Origin: Flavobacteriales bacterium
GTDB taxonomy: Bacteria > Bacteroidota > Bacteroidia > Flavobacteriales_E > Vicingaceae
Reading direction: 5' to 3'
NCBI GenBank assembly: GCA_002706365.1
Contig: PALM01000017.1
Location: 1-64,000, forward strand
DNA: 64,000 bases
Of this stretch, positions 33,614 to 43,046 are shown one piece after another. Below the pieces are notes generated by a model, which saw nothing but the letters and a program-made list of their open reading frames with translations, ran no database searches and was not told the DNA's origin. The position numbers and the translations under genes were made by a program. Numbering within the stretch: position 1 is the first letter of the stretch; the number at the start of each line of letters is the position of its first letter.

Positions 33614-36226
33614 CTATTTGAAGTCTGAAGACTCCTTACTATTCAAAATACTAACTGGGCCCTTTAAGATTCTAAGTTTAGGTCCTTCGATCGACTTTTC
33701 ATACACTTCACAAACATAGAAGTATACTCCATCACTCAACAATTCCCCATTTTCTAGATTTTCTCCAGTCCAATTCAATTCCGGAATGTTGGTCTCAAAG
33801 ACTTTCTGATCCCATCGATTATATACTTGAAAATGAACAGAATCTACATATCTGAATCCTGGTAGTGGGATAAATAGATCGTTCTTATCATCTCCGTTTG
33901 GAGTGAAAACATTCGGAAGCTCGTAGATCGGACAGTAATCTGAACAAAGCTGATTGCTATAAATACTTTCATTCCCTGCAGAATCTAAAGCCGACACATA
34001 ATAACAGCCCGCTACTTCTCCAGAGAAAGTATAGCTCCTTGCCAAAGGATCATTCATATCGGCAATAAGCTCAAAATCTCCCTCAATAGTTTCCGAACGA
34101 TAAATTTTGAAACTCACAACATCTGATGCACAATCAGTAGTTGGAACTGTCCAGTTGATCTCTATATTATCAAACTCACACTCTGCATCAAGAGCAAAAT
34201 CAGGCCCACAAGGTGGTATAGTATCTTCCGGGATAGAGCAAGCTATTTGTGATAGATTAACCAATGGACTATCCACTCCGTTGATCTCGTAACTGCCAGA
34301 TGTTTTCACATAATAGCAATACTCAGCTCCATTTGTAAGATTCTCATCAATAAAATACAATGAATCAATTGTGGCAATGGAATCAAATGATCCTCCTGCA
34401 GGTAACTGACGAAAAATCGTATAAGTCTGGTTTATCCAAGGTACGTCGGCATTCCAATTCAATTCTATTTGGTTATCACTTGGCTGCAAGGTCAGAAACA
34501 CTGAAGATGCCCAAGTAGAACGACCACTTAATTGTCGTCCATTCCCCAGACTGTAGATTGTAACTCTATATTCATATTGGATCTCCTCTGTATTTAAGGA
34601 CGCCAATGTATAAGCTGTATTATTTATACCATCTAATGAATCTATGGTCCTAATTCCACCTGCACTTCGCTCTTCAATCAAATATCGATAAGGAGCTGGA
34701 AAGGCAACTGTATCTATTGAGTCTGGTGGAGCCCATTCAAGCATCATTTCACCGCTGCTAAGATCAGTTTGGCTAACGCTCACCTTCGTCATCAATGGTA
34801 CGATCTGATCGATCTCGGCACAGACTTCATCGGAAACATAACTCTCATCTCCGTCGGCAAAATACTTTGATATAAAATAACAGTACTTTCTTCCCGGAAC
34901 AAGCCCTTCACCCCCATCATCATCTAGAAATGAAGTGACATTCACATCATTAAGCGAAGCTATCAGCTGATAACCGATTCCATCGGGAACACCGGGAATA
35001 CAATTTCCTGAGACATAACCTGATGAATCTACCCTTCTATAGATATTAAAGCCGGCCGCATTCGGACAAGCAATATTGTCCCAATTTAGCTGAATGCCTG
35101 TTCCTTGCGCTAATGCAGATGCATTCTCAGGCCCTGGTGCAATCACTCGAATACCAATCGATTTGAAGGATGTTAAATTGGTGCTGGCATTTCGACTATC
35201 TACTGCATTATCTTCTGCTTTAATACTAATATCATAGAGTTTTGCTCGAGCATTTCCACAATTCGTATTCCAAATGAATGTTGCCGAAGAAGGATTGCCT
35301 AATACTGTTTGATTGAAACTTGCAGGGTTCCCCGATAGAATAAATGGCTCTCCAGTTGCCGTTAGTGTGACATCATCAACAGCATCCGGATCAGTTGCGG
35401 TAAGCGCAAAGCTCAGCTGATCTCCCGCTTCTACACAGTATAAACTGTTCGACTGTATCTGCGGTGCTGAATTATTACAACCTGGAAATACCTGGATCTG
35501 CAAATCTCTTAGCACATTACCTACCAAAACGCCATTGCGATATTCTTTTATCAGTATAGCTACATTATAGAGTCCTATTGAATTTGGTACATCCATAACC
35601 AAATCCCCAGTAGTGGGATTGACAAAAGTTGGTGTAGTGGCAGGAGGAAATGTGAATCCTGGAGCTACTAAACCTCCATTACCAAAACTTGGTGAAAGCT
35701 CATAGGCCAAAGAATCCCCATCTGGATCAACCGCTCCGGGATTATGCACAAAGATCTGGCCCGCACAGGCATTATCTATTGGATCATTGAGCAAGATCGG
35801 TGAATTGTTATTCAAATTCCCGAGCGGACTAATCCTCAACAAACTTCTAATGTAAAAAGGCACCCCAGTAGAATTGTCGATGTTGTCTACACCTCCATTC
35901 CTATTTGGGTCGGTAACACTAATCGTATAACTTCCCGGTCCGGGAAAAGTATGCTGTACCACCCAAGCCCTCTTTTGGATATTATCTGTGAGCTTTGGAA
36001 ATACAATAGTTTGTCGCACTGAATCGAGACCTGTATTATCTCCCCAATCCATCACAATTTCTTGTCGCTGAAAAGCCGGACTAGTAGGGTCTGAGAAGAT
36101 ATTTACTGTAATCTCATAAGTGAGACCATTGATATGACGATAAGTGATCTCCCCCGCCCTGTTGTGGGTAGCAAAAAGCGATAGCACGCCCAAAGAAAAA
36201 CAGAAAAGGAAGATCAGTTTTCTCAC
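33614..36226 (-). CDS. Large secreted protein with Ig/FN3-like modules and T9SS type B sorting domain
   Basis: An 870-residue exported protein: signal peptide about 1-19 (LIFLFCFSLGVLSLFA), then HNRAGEITYRHINGLTY, an opening I associate with Bacteroidota gliding-motility-associated proteins. Ig/cadherin-like repeats (NDPIDNACAGQIFVHNP, DPDGDSLAYEL) follow, then several fibronectin type III-like modules (about 370-760, with LNWDN, YCYFISKYFADGDESY and YCYYVKTSG). The type B sorting domain holds PNVFTPNGDDKNDLF and VYNRWDQKVFE. Likely a surface adhesin; substrate unknown. It lies between mqnC and ribE in one closely packed operon, which may be accidental. Confidence 0.85.
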   Translation of the reverse strand: MRKLIFLFCFSLGVLSLFATHNRAGEITYRHINGLTYEITVNIFSDPTSPAFQRQEIVMDWGDNTGLDSVRQTIVFPKLTDNIQKRAWVVQHTFPGPGSYTISVTDPNRNGGVDNIDNSTGVPFYIRSLLRISPLGNLNNNSPILLNDPIDNACAGQIFVHNPGAVDPDGDSLAYELSPSFGNGGLVAPGFTFPPATTPTFVNPTTGDLVMDVPNSIGLYNVAILIKEYRNGVLVGNVLRDLQIQVFPGCNNSAPQIQSNSLYCVEAGDQLSFALTATDPDAVDDVTLTATGEPFILSGNPASFNQTVLGNPSSATFIWNTNCGNARAKLYDISIKAEDNAVDSRNASTNLTSFKSIGIRVIAPGPENASALAQGTGIQLNWDNIACPNAAGFNIYRRVDSSGYVSGNCIPGVPDGIGYQLIASLNDVNVTSFLDDDGGEGLVPGRKYCYFISKYFADGDESYVSDEVCAEIDQIVPLMTKVSVSQTDLSSGEMMLEWAPPDSIDTVAFPAPYRYLIEERSAGGIRTIDSLDGINNTAYTLASLNTEEIQYEYRVTIYSLGNGRQLSGRSTWASSVFLTLQPSDNQIELNWNADVPWINQTYTIFRQLPAGGSFDSIATIDSLYFIDENLTNGAEYCYYVKTSGSYEINGVDSPLVNLSQIACSIPEDTIPPCGPDFALDAECEFDNIEINWTVPTTDCASDVVSFKIYRSETIEGDFELIADMNDPLARSYTFSGEVAGCYYVSALDSAGNESIYSNQLCSDYCPIYELPNVFTPNGDDKNDLFIPLPGFRYVDSVHFQVYNRWDQKVFETNIPELNWTGENLENGELLSDGVYFYVCEVYEKSIEGPKLRILKGPVSILNSKESSDFK

Positions 36227-36238
36227 TTAATAAAGACT

Positions 36239-37363
36239 CTAATAATCAATAAGTTGTTGCTCCATTTGCTCAGGAAGTTCTCTGTCTTCATACTCTTGAG
36301 TACGAAGCTGAGGCTCGAAACCAGCCTCACGGATTGCTTCCTGAATGCCTTCAGACGTAAATCTATGTGGAGCACCGGCAACAGAAACCACATTTTCTTC
36401 AATCATTATTGAACCCATGTCGTTTGCACCTGAATGCAGACAAATCTGCGCAGTTTCTTTCCCAACTGTTAACCAGCTTGCCTGAATATTCTCAATATTT
36501 GGTAGCATAATTCTGGAAAGAGCAATCATTCTGATGTATTCATCAGAGCTCACATTATTCTTAATTCCTTTCAATCGCTTTAGCAATGTTCCATCATCTT
36601 GGAATGGCCATGGTATAAATGCCAAAAAGCCTTTTGAATCTGCAGGCTTATCTGCCTGAACTTCCCTCAATCGAACAAGATGCTCGAAACGTTCATCCAA
36701 GGTTTCTATATGTCCGAACATCATGGTAGCAGATGTGGTAAGGTTCAACTTATGCGCAGCACGCATCACTTCCAACCATTCATCTCCGGTACATTTTCCT
36801 TTGGAGATCAATCTTCTCACTCTATCGTTGAGGATCTCAGCTCCGGCACCTGGAAGTGAATCCAATCCGGCCTCCTTAAGTTCTTTGAGGACTTCAGTAT
36901 GGCTTTTTCCCTCAATCTTTGCAATATGTGCAATCTCTGGGGGTCCAAGAGCGTGAAGTTTCAAATTAGGATAAAGAGATTTTAATTCTCTGAAAAGATC
37001 TGCATAGAACTTCAGTCCTAATTCCGGATGGTGACCACCTTGCAGCAGCAATTGCTCGCCACCGTAACGCATCATCTCATCGATCTTTTGCTTGTATTGC
37101 TCTATTGAGGTGATATAACTCTCCGGATGTCCGGGAACCCTGAAGAAATTGCAAAACTTACAATTCGCTATGCATACGTTGGTTGTATTGGCATTTCTGT
37201 CAATGATCCAGGTGACTTTCTCATTTCCCTTCTTGCGTACTTTTAATTCATGAGCCACCGCAGCCAAGTCGGCTGTTGATGCATTCTCAAATAAGAACTT
37301 TCCTTCTTCTGCTGTTAGGAAATCCTCCTCTAAAGCTCGTTTTAACAGGCTATCTACTTTCAA
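36239..37363 (-). CDS. mqnC: Cyclic dehypoxanthinyl futalosine synthase (radical SAM)
   Basis: Radical SAM enzyme of the futalosine route to menaquinone, converting dehypoxanthinyl futalosine to its cyclic form. The 374 residues include VTWIIDRNANTTNVCIANC with the cluster motif C-x3-C-x2-C (CIANCKFC), LLQGGHHPELG, LDSLPGAGAEIL, TTSATMMFGHIET and FIPWPFQDDGT, all typical for MqnC rather than MqnE. No other futalosine gene is in the window. It is divergent from pdxA and first in a minus-strand cluster with a T9SS cargo and ribE. Confidence 0.92.
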   Translation of the reverse strand: MKVDSLLKRALEEDFLTAEEGKFLFENASTADLAAVAHELKVRKKGNEKVTWIIDRNANTTNVCIANCKFCNFFRVPGHPESYITSIEQYKQKIDEMMRYGGEQLLLQGGHHPELGLKFYADLFRELKSLYPNLKLHALGPPEIAHIAKIEGKSHTEVLKELKEAGLDSLPGAGAEILNDRVRRLISKGKCTGDEWLEVMRAAHKLNLTTSATMMFGHIETLDERFEHLVRLREVQADKPADSKGFLAFIPWPFQDDGTLLKRLKGIKNNVSSDEYIRMIALSRIMLPNIENIQASWLTVGKETAQICLHSGANDMGSIMIEENVVSVAGAPHRFTSEGIQEAIREAGFEPQLRTQEYEDRELPEQMEQQLIDY

Positions 37364-37410
37364 TGCTAATTCTATTTGATTGATAACTAATACTTGCTTC
37401 TAAATTGTGT

Positions 37411-37433
37411 TAGCTTTGTGTTTATCAAAGTTA
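37411..37433. promoter_or_regulatory. Opposed -7 elements between mqnC and pdxA
   Basis: Plus strand TAGCTTTG (37411-37418) and minus strand TAACTTTG (reads CAAAGTTA at 37426-37433) match TAnnTTTG in opposite directions within the 120-base divergent spacer. A further CAGCTTTG at 37441 with TTG 22 bp upstream could also serve pdxA. Individual assignments are uncertain. Confidence 0.35.
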
Positions 37434-37483
37434 ACCAATTCAGCTTTGTCCTAGAGTTAACAAGTAGTTAGGATGCTTGTTTT

Positions 37484-38560
37484 ATGAAAATTTATCCTTT
37501 TATGAGCCCGAAACGAAGCAGTAAATCAATAATTGGAATTAGCATTGGAGATCTGAATGGGATAGGCTATGAGGTAATTCTTAAAACACTGGCCGACAGC
37601 AGAATAAATGATCTTGCACAGATCGTGATTTACGGCTCAAAGGATTCAGCTCAGTATTACCAAAAGCTTCTCAATCTAGATCAGTTGAAACTCAATTACA
37701 TCAAGAAGGTAGAAGACATAAAAGGGAGCAAGGCCCATTTATTGGAGGTGTGGAAAGACAAGGTGGAAATTGAGCCCGGCAAGGCCAATGCAGAAGCGGG
37801 AAAGTATGCCTTTAAGTCTTTAGAAGCGGCAGTAAAGGATCTTAAAGAAGGGCATATTGATGCTTTAGTTACTGCTCCGATCAATAAGAAAACCATTCAA
37901 TCTGAGGACTTTAATTTTCCCGGACATACAGAATACCTGCAAGCTACTGATGAGGCAGAAGACTCACTAATGCTAATGTTGAGTGAAAAAGCGAGAATTG
38001 GCGTGATCACCGGACATATTCCACTAAAAGATGTTGCTTCAACTATCAATACGGATCTAATTCTGAGAAAGCTCACCATTCTCAATCGCTCATTGAAGGA
38101 AGATTTCAGTATTCGTCAACCAAAAATCGCGATCCTAGGTCTTAACCCTCATGCCGGTGACAATGGACTATTAGGTGAAGAAGAAATAAAAGAGATCCAA
38201 CCGGCTATACAGCAAGCAAAGAGTATTGAGGTAATGGCATTTGGCCCATTCCCTGCAGATGGATTCTTTGGTTCTTCCGAATTCTTGAAATACGATGGCA
38301 TTCTGGCCATGTACCACGACCAAGGATTGATCCCCGCAAAATCCATGGCTTTTGGAGAAGGAACTAATTTCACTGCGGGACTTAGTTTCATACGCACATC
38401 CCCCGATCATGGGACTGCATTTGCCATCGCAGGCAAGGGTGAAGCGGATGAAAGTTCATTTAGAAATGCCCTCTATAGAGCTATTGAAATCAGTGGAAAT
38501 CGAAAAATGAATCAGGAATTGCTAGAAGGTCAGTTTTCGCCTCAAAAAAATAGAAAATAG
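37484..38560 (+). CDS. pdxA: 4-hydroxythreonine-4-phosphate dehydrogenase
   Basis: Oxidises 4-phosphohydroxy-L-threonine in the DXP-dependent pathway to pyridoxal phosphate; that pathway also uses the Dxs product made by the enzyme at 12.3 kb. The 358-residue protein shows IGDLNGIGYEVI and the three metal-ligand histidines in NFPGHTEYL, LNPHAGDNGLLG and MYHDQGLIPAK, plus RTSPDHGTAFAIAG. ATG 37502 (MSPKRSS) is an alternative start six codons later. It is followed by yceD-rpmF in the same direction. Confidence 0.94.
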   Translation: MKIYPFMSPKRSSKSIIGISIGDLNGIGYEVILKTLADSRINDLAQIVIYGSKDSAQYYQKLLNLDQLKLNYIKKVEDIKGSKAHLLEVWKDKVEIEPGKANAEAGKYAFKSLEAAVKDLKEGHIDALVTAPINKKTIQSEDFNFPGHTEYLQATDEAEDSLMLMLSEKARIGVITGHIPLKDVASTINTDLILRKLTILNRSLKEDFSIRQPKIAILGLNPHAGDNGLLGEEEIKEIQPAIQQAKSIEVMAFGPFPADGFFGSSEFLKYDGILAMYHDQGLIPAKSMAFGEGTNFTAGLSFIRTSPDHGTAFAIAGKGEADESSFRNALYRAIEISGNRKMNQELLEGQFSPQKNRK

Positions 38561-38575
38561 CTAGATTATTTTTAT

Positions 38576-38583
38576 TAAATTTG
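38576..38583 (+). promoter_or_regulatory. Putative -7 element for the yceD-rpmF unit
   Basis: TAAATTTG followed by CCCCC lies 28 bases before the yceD ATG at 38612 and matches TAnnTTTG. No -33 TTG at normal spacing is visible. Confidence 0.35.
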
Positions 38584-38611
38584 CCCCCTTTCTTTTGGGA
38601 AGGAGATTGAA

Positions 38612-39133
38612 ATGAAGAAGAAAAAACAGCGCTTGCTAATCCCTTTTAGCGGCCTGAAAGAAGGAAAGCACGAATTTAATTTTTCAATTAGTGCAGAGTT
38701 CTTTGAGCAGTATGAGCAGTCATTGGTAGAAGTTGCCGATGTATCGATCGAAGTGATATTCGAGAAGAAGAAGAATCTTCTGGAATTGGATATCGTTTTT
38801 GAAGGAACAGTTGAAAGTAACTGTGATCGATGCATGGACTCACTATCAATAGCAATCGAAGGAGATGAATTCCTGATCGTCAAGTTTGGCGATGAAGAAA
38901 GTGATGATGATCACATCATGTATATCCCGGATTCGGCTTATGAGTTGGATTTTAGTGATCAAGTATATGAATTGATCAATCTAGCTATGCCGGCCAAGGT
39001 AGAACATGAAGATGAAGAAGACTGCAATCAAGAGGTGCTCGAAAAATTAAGGGAGTACAGTTCGGCTCGTGAAGATGAGGATGATGATGAAATCGATCCA
39101 CGTTGGGCTGCACTGAATAAATTGAAGAAATAA
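38612..39133 (+). CDS. DUF177 (YceD family) protein
   Basis: A 173-residue acidic protein of the YceD/DUF177 family, usually encoded directly before rpmF. The family is thought to act in ribosomal RNA or large-subunit metabolism; the precise reaction is not established. Visible features are the SNCDRCMDSL Cys-x2-Cys motif, a following Asp/Glu-rich segment and a highly acidic tail ending in DPRWAALNKLKK, which is typical. It lies 42 bases before rpmF. Confidence 0.88.
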   Translation: MKKKKQRLLIPFSGLKEGKHEFNFSISAEFFEQYEQSLVEVADVSIEVIFEKKKNLLELDIVFEGTVESNCDRCMDSLSIAIEGDEFLIVKFGDEESDDDHIMYIPDSAYELDFSDQVYELINLAMPAKVEHEDEEDCNQEVLEKLREYSSAREDEDDDEIDPRWAALNKLKK

Positions 39134-39175
39134 GAATTAGAACAACAGAAATAGACTAGATAAAACCATATAGCC

Positions 39176-39364
39176 ATGGCACATCCTAAACGAAAGATAT
39201 CAAAGACCAGAAGAGACAAGCGTAGAACTCACTACAAAGCTGAGGCTCCAACTATTGCTACTTGTCCAACTACCGGTATGCCTCATCTATACCACAGAGC
39301 GCATTGGTATGAAGGAAAGCTTTACTACAAAGGCAAAGTAGTAATGGAAAAAGCAGGAGCGTAG
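39176..39364 (+). CDS. rpmF: 50S ribosomal protein L32
   Basis: A 62-residue ribosomal protein with the L32 N-terminus [20 protein letters not shown]. The segment [17 protein letters not shown] corresponds to the region that in zinc-binding forms carries two Cys pairs; only one Cys remains here, as in many Bacteroidota. The gene order yceD-rpmF-fabH is conserved in many bacteria. Confidence 0.96.
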   Translation: MAHPKRKISKTRRDKRRTHYKAEAPTIATCPTTGMPHLYHRAHWYEGKLYYKGKVVMEKAGA

Positions 39365-39389
39365 TTAAACTGCGATCTTCAAAAAACTG

Positions 39390-39425
39390 AAAGGTGGATA
39401 ATCGAAAATGATTTCCACCTTTTTC
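39390..39425 (+). terminator. Intrinsic terminator after rpmF
   Basis: AAAGGTGGA (39390-39398) pairs with TCCACCTTT (39414-39422), with an inner AATC/GATT stem and a GAAAAT loop, and runs into a short T-tract. It separates yceD-rpmF from fabH-accBC. Confidence 0.8.
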
Positions 39426-39510
39426 TGTTTGTATTAAGCTAAAGTCTCCCTATGATATTTTAGAGATATAACCTACTTTAGCCCCCTAATTCGCATCCAT
39501 TAAGCAAACT

Positions 39511-40509
39511 ATGTCAAAAATTAGAGCAGCAATCACAGCTGTTGGCGGTTATGTTCCCGAATACCGCCTAACCAATGAGATCCTGGAAACCATGGTAGAT
39601 ACCACAGATGAGTGGATCATGAGCCGAACCGGGATCAAAGAAAGAAGAATACTCAAAGGTGAAGGCCTGGGCACTTCAGATATGGGTGCAGAAGCGGTGA
39701 AGCAACTGCTTGAAAAAAGAGGAATTGGTGCTGATGAGATCGATCTTTTGATCTGTTGTACAGTAACTCCCGATCTGGTTTTCCCGGCAACTGCGAATAT
39801 CATTACCGACAAAATTGGAGCGAAGAATGCCTTTGGTTTTGACCTAATGGCTGCTTGTTCTGGTTTTCTTTATGGATTAACTACAGGTTCAAAGTACATT
39901 GAATCCGGGCAATACAAGAAAGTAGTTGTAGTTGGTGGCGATAAGATGTCGTCGATCATCGACTATACCGACAGAACAACTTGTATCATTTTCGGAGATG
40001 GTTGTGGTGCAGCTTTACTGGAGCCTACAGAAGAAGAGGTTGGCATTATGGATGCGATCATGAAGAGCGATGGATCAGGAAGGGTACACTTGCATCAGAA
40101 GGCCGGTGGATCTGTGAAGCCAGCTTCTCATGAGACTGTTGATGCCAAGGAGCACTTTGTTTATCAAGAAGGTCAGCCAGTATTCAAATTCGCAGTTACC
40201 AATATGGCCGAGGTTTCTGCCGAGATCATGGAGCGCAACAATTTGGTTAGCGATGACATTACCTGGTTGGTGCCGCATCAAGCCAATAAGAGAATTATCG
40301 ACGCCACTGCAAACCGCATGGGTGTTGGAGAAGATAAAGTAATGTTGAACATTCATCGTTACGGAAATACCACCAATGGAACCATTCCACTCTGTTTATG
40401 GGAATGGGAAAACCAACTACACAAAGGAGACAACCTAGTCCTCTCTGCTTTTGGCGGAGGCTTTACATGGGGCTCTATATATCTGAAATGGGCCTACGAC
40501 TCCAAATAA
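39511..40509 (+). CDS. fabH: Beta-ketoacyl-ACP synthase III
   Basis: Starts fatty acid synthesis by condensing acetyl-CoA (or branched acyl-CoA) with malonyl-ACP. The 332-residue thiolase-fold protein shows the Cys-His-Asn triad: Cys in [12 protein letters not shown] (about residue 114), His in [13 protein letters not shown] (about 255) and Asn in [12 protein letters not shown] (about 287). The [15 protein letters not shown] start motif is also present. Directly followed by accB and accC, which supply malonyl-CoA. Confidence 0.96.
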   Translation: MSKIRAAITAVGGYVPEYRLTNEILETMVDTTDEWIMSRTGIKERRILKGEGLGTSDMGAEAVKQLLEKRGIGADEIDLLICCTVTPDLVFPATANIITDKIGAKNAFGFDLMAACSGFLYGLTTGSKYIESGQYKKVVVVGGDKMSSIIDYTDRTTCIIFGDGCGAALLEPTEEEVGIMDAIMKSDGSGRVHLHQKAGGSVKPASHETVDAKEHFVYQEGQPVFKFAVTNMAEVSAEIMERNNLVSDDITWLVPHQANKRIIDATANRMGVGEDKVMLNIHRYGNTTNGTIPLCLWEWENQLHKGDNLVLSAFGGGFTWGSIYLKWAYDSK

Positions 40510-40568
40510 GTTGGACGGCTCCATATAATTTTTAATTTTACACGCTTAAGCAACGAAAAAGATAGTTT

Positions 40569-41111
40569 ATGAAACTTACTGAAATTCAAGAACTGATCAA
40601 GTTTGTAGCCAAATCTGGTGTTACAGAAGTCGATATTGAACAAAAAGACTTCAAGATCAACATCAAAGCTTCTGGTGCAAAAAGAGGAAGAGGAAGACAA
40701 GGACAAGATGAGCCTCAGCAGCTTATGGCACAAATGATCCCTGCTCAAATGCCACAGGCAATGCCGCAACAAATGCCAGTTCAGCAAGCTGCTCCGGCAC
40801 AGGCTCCAGCAGAAGCACCAGCTCCGGCCGCTCCAAAATCTGGAGGTGATGAAGCAGAAAATGCAAATTATGTAGAAATCAAGTCGCCAATGATAGGAAC
40901 CTTCTATCGCAAGCCTTCACCAGACAAGGATGAGTTTGTGAATGTTGGAGATAACATTGGAAAAGGCGATGTAGTATGTGTGATCGAAGCTATGAAGCTC
41001 TTTAATGAGATTGAAAGTGAGATCAGCGGAAAGATCGTGAAAGTACTTGTGGACGATTCTACTCCGGTAGAATACGATCAGCCTTTGTTCCTTGTGGACC
41101 CTAAGGGCTAG
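40569..41111 (+). CDS. accB: Biotin carboxyl carrier protein of acetyl-CoA carboxylase
   Basis: Carries the biotin used by AccC and the carboxyltransferase to make malonyl-CoA. The 180-residue protein has an N-terminal segment (KLTEIQELIKFVAKSGVTEV), a flexible linker rich in Pro, Ala, Gln and Met (about 50-95), and a C-terminal biotinyl domain with IEAMKLFNEIESE, where Lys143 is the biotinylation site. The thumb segment GTFYRKPSPDKDEFV is present. accC follows after 26 bases. Confidence 0.96.
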   Translation: MKLTEIQELIKFVAKSGVTEVDIEQKDFKINIKASGAKRGRGRQGQDEPQQLMAQMIPAQMPQAMPQQMPVQQAAPAQAPAEAPAPAAPKSGGDEAENANYVEIKSPMIGTFYRKPSPDKDEFVNVGDNIGKGDVVCVIEAMKLFNEIESEISGKIVKVLVDDSTPVEYDQPLFLVDPKG

Positions 41112-41137
41112 TCCTTACATCTTAATTCGAAAGACAT

Positions 41138-42484
41138 ATGTTTAAAAAGGTATTGATCGCCAATAGGGGAGAGATCGCCCTTAGAGTATTGAGAACTTGT
41201 AAGGAAATGGGCATTAACACTGTTGCTGTCTATTCTAAAGCAGATGCAGATAGTCTTCATGTGCGTTTTGCCGATGAGGCTGTATGTATTGGTCCTGCGC
41301 CAAGTTCTGAGTCTTATTTGAAGATTCCTCACATTATGGCTGCTGCTGAGATCACAAATGCAGATGCTATTCACCCTGGATATGGTTTCCTATCTGAGAA
41401 TGCCAAATTTTCTAAGATCTGTGAAGAGCACGGTATCAAATTTATCGGTGCATCTCCGGAAATGATCGATGGAATGGGCGATAAGGCTTCGGCCAAATCA
41501 ACCATGATCAAGGCTGGTGTGCCAACTGTTCCAGGTTCTGAAGGTTTATTGAAGGATCTAGCTCATGCTAAGAAGTCGGCGAAAGAAATTGGCTATCCAG
41601 TAATGATGAAAGCTACGGCCGGTGGTGGTGGTAAAGGAATGCGCATCATCAAGTCGGAAGGAGAACTAGAAAAGGCTTGGGAAAGTGCTAGGACTGAAGC
41701 TAAAGCTGCTTTTGGTAATGATGGAATGTATATGGAGAAGTTCATTGAAGAACCTCGCCATATCGAGATCCAGATTGCAGGTGACCAATTCGGAAATTAC
41801 TGTCACCTTTCTGAAAGAGATTGCTCTGTTCAAAGAAGACATCAGAAACTTTGTGAAGAAACACCTTCTCCATTTATGACCGATAAACTTCGTGAAAAAA
41901 TGGGTGAAGCTGCTATCAAAGCGGCGGCGGCAGTGAAATATGAAGGAGTTGGAACAGTGGAGTTCCTTGTGGACAAAAACCGCAACTTCTACTTCATGGA
42001 AATGAATACACGTATTCAGGTAGAGCACACTATTACTGAGGAAGTGATCAACTTCGATCTGATCAAAGAGCAGATCAAGATCGCAGCCGGACATAAGATC
42101 TCAGGTGCAAATTACTACCCTCAAATGCATGCTATTCAGTGCAGGATCAATGCGGAAGACCCATTCAACGATTTCCGTCCGTCACCAGGAGCGATTACAA
42201 CCTATCACTCACCAGGCGGACATGGAGTTCGGGTAGATACGCATGCCTATGCTGGATATGTAATTCCTCCTCACTACGACTCAATGATCTCTAAACTGAT
42301 CACCGTAGCGCAGACAAGAGAAGAAGCGATTGAAAAGATGGAGAGAGCCTTGAGCGAATACGTAATTGAGGGCATCAAAACCACAATTCCATTCCATATT
42401 CAATTGATGAAGGATCCTAAATTTAGAGAAGGCAATGTGACTACTAAGTTTATGGATACGTTTGAGCTTAAGCCGGAGGATTAA
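41138..42484 (+). CDS. accC: Biotin carboxylase of acetyl-CoA carboxylase
   Basis: ATP-dependent carboxylation of biotin on AccB. The 448-residue ATP-grasp protein shows [33 protein letters not shown], the glycine-rich loop [29 protein letters not shown] and [19 protein letters not shown]. Length is typical. An intrinsic terminator follows the stop. Confidence 0.97.
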   Translation: MFKKVLIANRGEIALRVLRTCKEMGINTVAVYSKADADSLHVRFADEAVCIGPAPSSESYLKIPHIMAAAEITNADAIHPGYGFLSENAKFSKICEEHGIKFIGASPEMIDGMGDKASAKSTMIKAGVPTVPGSEGLLKDLAHAKKSAKEIGYPVMMKATAGGGGKGMRIIKSEGELEKAWESARTEAKAAFGNDGMYMEKFIEEPRHIEIQIAGDQFGNYCHLSERDCSVQRRHQKLCEETPSPFMTDKLREKMGEAAIKAAAAVKYEGVGTVEFLVDKNRNFYFMEMNTRIQVEHTITEEVINFDLIKEQIKIAAGHKISGANYYPQMHAIQCRINAEDPFNDFRPSPGAITTYHSPGGHGVRVDTHAYAGYVIPPHYDSMISKLITVAQTREEAIEKMERALSEYVIEGIKTTIPFHIQLMKDPKFREGNVTTKFMDTFELKPED

Positions 42485-42494
42485 GAAGTGCCTA

Positions 42495-42509
42495 GAGTGC
42501 GCTAGAGTT
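42495..42509 (+). repeat. 15-mer GAGTGCGCTAGAGTT, copy 2
   Basis: Identical to 26811-26825. It begins only 11 bases after the accC stop codon. Confidence 0.65.
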
Positions 42510-42516
42510 AGAATAC

Positions 42517-42557
42517 AAAGTGGATAGAGGAGTACATCTCAGCTATCCACTTTTTTG
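42517..42557 (+). terminator. Intrinsic terminator after accC
   Basis: AAAGTGGATAG (42517-42527) and CTATCCACTTT (42543-42553) form an 11-bp stem with a 15-base loop and a T-run. Confidence 0.82.
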
Positions 42558-42670
42558 TTTTAAAGGATTGAGGACGGAGATCGAGGACGTCCTTCGGCGG
42601 AGTTTATCCTTACCATGGCCGAGGGGCTCAGGAACCAAGGACGAGGACGGGTTTTCAAGTCTCAAAAGCC

Positions 42671-42705
42671 ATCTAAGCTCTAAACTCTAACATCTAAAAT
42701 CTTAA
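42671..42705 (+). repeat. Heptamer array, NTCTAAN type
   Basis: Five in-phase 7-mers: ATCTAAG, CTCTAAA, CTCTAAC, ATCTAAA, ATCTTAA. It is the same length and a close relative of the YTCTAGR arrays at 26934, 54930 and 55346. Confidence 0.68.
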
Positions 42706-42900
42706 AGTAAATCCGCCTTAACCACTAAGGACACTAAGGTTTTACACAAAGAGCGCAAAGAAAGTTTCGATTGAAATGTCGCCGTGCAAGCCTGACGAAA
42801 GGAAGGCTTCTGGGCCTCCTTTGTGCGGCCCGACAGCAGGAGGGCCACCGTGGTTAAACCATTCAGTGCAGAAGGGAAATTTTTGATTCTAATTAATCCA

Positions 42901-42928
42901 GCTTCCGGCTTCCGGCATCCAGCTTCTG
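42901..42928 (+). repeat. Heptamer array, GCTTCCG type
   Basis: Four in-phase 7-mers: GCTTCCG, GCTTCCG, GCATCCA, GCTTCTG. The word differs from the TCTAG-type arrays but the period is the same. Confidence 0.62.
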
Positions 42929-42987
42929 TTGAATGGCTCTGTGGTTAAGAAAGATGGCAATTTTCTAACCTTCCTATTTCCAGAAAT

Positions 42988-43023
42988 AAAAAATCCTCCA
43001 AAACGAATGCTTCGGAGGATTTT
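42988..43023 (-). terminator. Intrinsic terminator of the efflux operon
   Basis: AAAATCCTCC (42990-42999) and GGAGGATTTT (43014-43023) form a 10-bp stem with an inner CGAA/TTCG stem and TGC loop. On the minus strand it ends in a T-tract, suiting the RND operon; it may work in both directions. Confidence 0.8.
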
Positions 43024-43046
43024 CACTTAAACTAACTACAACCTAC

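Larger units (their letters stand above)
42485..43046. other. 562-base gene-free spacer made of repeats
   Basis: Between convergent accC and the RND gene. It holds the accC terminator, a second copy of a 15-mer (42495-42509), GAGGACG-rich words around 42575-42650, two heptamer arrays (42671-42705, 42901-42928), a direct repeat CACTAAGG (42723-42730, 42732-42739) followed by CACAAAGAGCGCAAAG, and the terminator of the efflux operon. No convincing gene or RNA was found. Confidence 0.8.

Noticed and set aside
41666-42094. 142-codon minus-strand open frame inside accC.
   Set aside because: It is antisense to a strongly conserved biotin carboxylase, has no signal or domain, and is explained by codon structure of the sense gene.
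42723-42765. CACTAAGG direct repeat with CACAAAG and CGCAAAG words considered as an origin or binding-site cluster.
   Set aside because: I recall similar words as dispersed intergenic repeats in many bacteria; there is no DnaA-box cluster or neighbouring replication gene.
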